Source of the DNA: Saccharina japonica
Lineage: Eukaryota > Sar > Phaeophyceae > Laminariales > Laminariaceae
Direction: 5' to 3'
DNA: 64,000 nt
Assembly: GCA_008828725.1 (NCBI GenBank)
Contig: MEHQ01003200.1
Coordinates: 1 to 64,000, forward strand
Below are positions 61,801 to 64,000 of the stretch, piece by piece (within the stretch, counting starts at the first letter, position 1; every line of letters starts with the position of its first letter). Made by a program: the position numbers and the translations under genes. The notes beneath the pieces are model-generated. The model saw only the letters and a list, made by a program, of their open reading frames with translations, had not been told where the DNA came from and did not search any database.

Positions 61801-63384
61801 CTTCTCGTCGCCCCCCTGCCACTTCTTATGCAAATTCGGGTTGATTTTGAGTGCTATTTTTGGCGAAGATGGTTCCCTCAGTTGCGCCAAAGCTCTTGCC
61901 CACTTGCTCGTTTGCCATTTGTACGGTCCCATTAACACTTAAAAATGCCGAGCTCCCTGGTTAGAAGGTCTTTTCTATGAGCTCTCTTATGATTCTCGAG
62001 GAGTCTAACGCGTCGTACGAGTACTGAACAAACAGCCACCCACGAGTATCGTCGAGAGTTTACAACCCCATCTGCTTGCCCGGCCTTGCACGCTCAACGA
62101 ATTCGGTACGTACCCGCAGCCTCTACGCTCCTTGGCGAACCAGATGAGCTACACCGACAAGAGCCTGGCAACTGAGGGTGAGTTCGCGTTCCCTTGTGGC
62201 CGCATATCGCCACGATGAACGACCATAAATAGTGGCTGAATCAGGATGATACACGCGTACACGTGCCTCGTCAACGTGTTTGTAAGATACCTCTCATCGT
62301 CGACATAAGGCTTCCACAGGCGTGTCATGCTATTAAAAAGGGATTTCCTGCATACTACCTAGTCACGAACGTGCCAAATTTACATACATCGTGCGGATAA
62401 CTACCTAGATGTGCCTGTATGATATGTTGTGTAGGACCTGTTTTTATTGTACAGATCCCATCTAAGGACACCTGTGCTAGATCGTGCAGATAAAACGGAT
62501 TTCACCCGGAAACATGGAGCTAAACCATACAGGTCTATCTGTCGTGAAATATCTAGATCATGAAGTGGGGATGATCTATCTGATACGTACGTCCGATGTG
62601 TACAGACTTTTGACGTTGCTTCCCTCTTGACTGCTATACGTTTAGGCCTAATTTGATGCCACGACCACGTTGTTTTGCCGCGGTATCAGACGCGGTGCGG
62701 GTCGGCAGGTTACATACGATGTGCGATGGCTGGGCAGAGGCTAGCCTCCAGTACATGGGGAGCGGGGGTTTTACGGTCAGCACCAAGGTGCCGAACATTG
62801 AGACAGAGACTCTCGTCTTGTGGGGGCGACAAGACAAGATCCTCGACCCTAAACTTTACGCGGAGAGGTGAGCTCACAGCCGTGTCATTCCACAGGCAAC
62901 CCCTTTTTGGCCCCAGGTACAACAATCAAAGCATTTATGATCGTATCGGACACTTGCAACGCTAGAGGTAACATTTTTTTGGGTGAAACGTTTTTTGAAT
63001 GACCTAGTAAAGGCTCCTTGACCCCAAATCGTGGGACTTCCATTCTTGTGTCCAATAGTGTCCAATAGTGTCCATTGTATACCTAGGCCATGGGATTGTC
63101 ATCATGCCTCTACGCGCGGTCCAGCTGCAAGCCACAGTTTGTTTCATTTCCACTGCTGTCCAACATTTCGAGCATTGGTTTTGCGCACGCTGCCACGCCC
63201 CAGGTTTGTGACGGAGATGCCGAACGCCCGACTGGTGTGGGTGGAACAGTGCGGCCACGTGCCGCACCTAGAGCAGCCAGATGAGACTGCGCGGGCGATC
63301 ATGGATTTCGTGAAGAACGGTAACCCGGAGAAGGTGCGTCCAGAAGTTGGCCAGAGCTGCCCCCACCCAGCGAAACATCTTTGA
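58864..63384 (+). CDS. Plastid-targeted alpha/beta hydrolase, complete
   Basis: Exons 58864-59049, 59435-59711, 61555-61790, 62120-62177, 62690-62867 and 63204-63384 give 371 residues in consistent phase. The N-terminus MRPLLLLALLPGVPAF is a signal peptide with the Ala-Phe motif used for import into complex red plastids. A run of nine Ser (AGC) follows in the transit peptide. The fold is a classic alpha/beta hydrolase: HGF at 110-112 (oxyanion hole), nucleophile Ser180 in GASLGG, Asp301 in GRQDKILD and His330 in CGHVPHLEQP. The substrate is unknown; such proteins in algae include esterases and lipases. Exon 6 contains GAG AAG|GTGCGT, so an alternative splice to a further exon beyond the window is conceivable. 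Intron 2 (1.8 kb) and intron 4 carry repeats. Confidence 0.92.
60285..60400. mobile_element. Short TIR element, CCAGGCTG family, copy 3
   Basis: Begins GCCAGGCTGATATTCAGACG, middle AAATTAGTGTAGAAAGCACC, end CCCAGCCTGGACCAGC. It lies in intron 2 of the hydrolase gene. The inverted ends CCAGGCTG and CAGCCTGG are best seen in this copy. Confidence 0.65.
61127..61188 (+). repeat. Perfect 31 bp tandem duplication
   Basis: TGCTTCGAAAAATGTGTTGC followed by ATATAACTCCT occurs twice head to tail with no difference, in intron 2 of the hydrolase gene. Confidence 0.95.
62395..62605 (+). repeat. Dispersed repeat, second copy
   Basis: Matches 18565-18780 in the same orientation with the order GATCGTGCAGATAAAACGG, CACCCGGAAACATG, AGATCATGAAGTGGGGATGA, CGTCCGATG. 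It lies in intron 4 of the hydrolase gene. Confidence 0.6.
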
Positions 63385-64000
63385 AAAGGCGGTCTGAACT
63401 GTTTTGCGGTATTAAAATAAACCGAAATCGACGCGCTATCATACGAATACCATGGCAAGAACCCCAAACCTTTTAACCCGTCTGAATAAAGTATTGGCGT
63501 ATGAAATCAACGCACAGCCAACGCGCTACGACTAGCACTATCGCGAACCCAAGAGAACCCCCCCGGCGTCTATTAACAATATTGGAGTGTCAAATCGACC
63601 CACAACCGACGCGGTACGAGTACTTTTAACCCTCTCTTGGGACTTCGGAGAGGAACATTGGCGATCCAAATGGACGATTACGGCAGTAGTAAAGAACACT
63701 GCGAGATTGGAGGATGATACGATACAATGATTGGTGTCCGAGTTACAATGGTTGCAATGCAGGGAGTCGTACGGCACGGGCGTAACATGGTCCTCCACCC
63801 GTATTGCTGGGCGCTCACGCTGCTCTCTCGTAGACGGCTGATAACACCAACCTTATCACTGTTTTTGGTTGATATCCCTTATATCCCTTATATCCATTAC
63901 AAGGGGTCCTTATATATCCCTTAAAAGGGGTCCGTCCCAAAGGAGTTTGTATCGCGAACCCCGAGCACTTGTTGGGTTCACTCACTCGTCTTGACCCCCT
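63385..64000. other. Downstream of hydrolase, degenerate repeats
   Basis: No gene. About 63405-63630 holds three diverged copies of a segment with GTATTxxxxTxxxAATCxACxC and CGACGCGxTACGA. About 63735-63840 resembles 18905-18990 (CAGGGAGTCGTACGGCACGG versus CAAGGAGTCGCACGACACGG), another dispersed pair. Confidence 0.5.

Overview
This is a nuclear window of a photosynthetic stramenopile, most likely an Ectocarpus-like brown alga. Four things point there. Two genes encode proteins with a signal peptide ending in an Ala-Phe plastid-import motif, typical of secondary red plastids. A CHAT-like/NB-ARC STAND gene resembles the candidate immune receptors reported from Ectocarpus. Exons are short, separated by long repeat-filled GT-AG introns. 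Neighbouring genes alternate strand and share short promoters, which the Ectocarpus genome is known for. The species call is inference; no rRNA or organelle marker is present.

Layout. Positions 1-5,500 hold repeats and no gene I can name. At about 5.9-12.7 kb (minus strand) lie exons of an EF-hand/linker-SH2 module of the STAT/CBL type. From 15.1 to 34.9 kb (minus) runs a CHAT-like/NB-ARC gene. Its first intron is 10.7 kb and contains an LTR element, a palindromic DNA transposon nested in that element, SINEs and MITEs. It is possible, though unproven, that the SH2 exons are the 3' end of this same gene. From 35.3 to 38.3 kb (plus) is a plastid-targeted cupin-like protein. From 39.7 to 48.6 kb (minus) is a complete AP-3 beta adaptin gene with 15 exons, 1173 aa and all splice phases consistent. 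From 48.9 to 54.5 kb (plus) is a Ctr-type copper transporter with its middle unresolved. From 55.7 to 58.6 kb (minus) is a RING/B-box/coiled-coil (TRIM-like) protein, 4 exons and 515 aa. From 58.9 to 63.4 kb (plus) is a plastid-targeted alpha/beta hydrolase, 6 exons and 371 aa.

Genes form three head-to-head pairs with start-to-start gaps of about 430, 316 and 293 bp: CHAT-NB-ARC/cupin, AP-3 beta/Ctr and RING-B-box/hydrolase. The rest is intron or intergenic DNA rich in young and old repeats. These include TTAA-flanked MITEs of about 85-90 bp, a tRNA-derived SINE family, a tandem array of tRNA-like units, several TIR elements and a three-armed fold-back repeat. A striking set of very short near-palindromes framed by TAC...GTA recurs tens of times, and I located none in an assigned exon. 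The gene models were built by hand from splice signals, reading phase and remembered protein families; no search was run.
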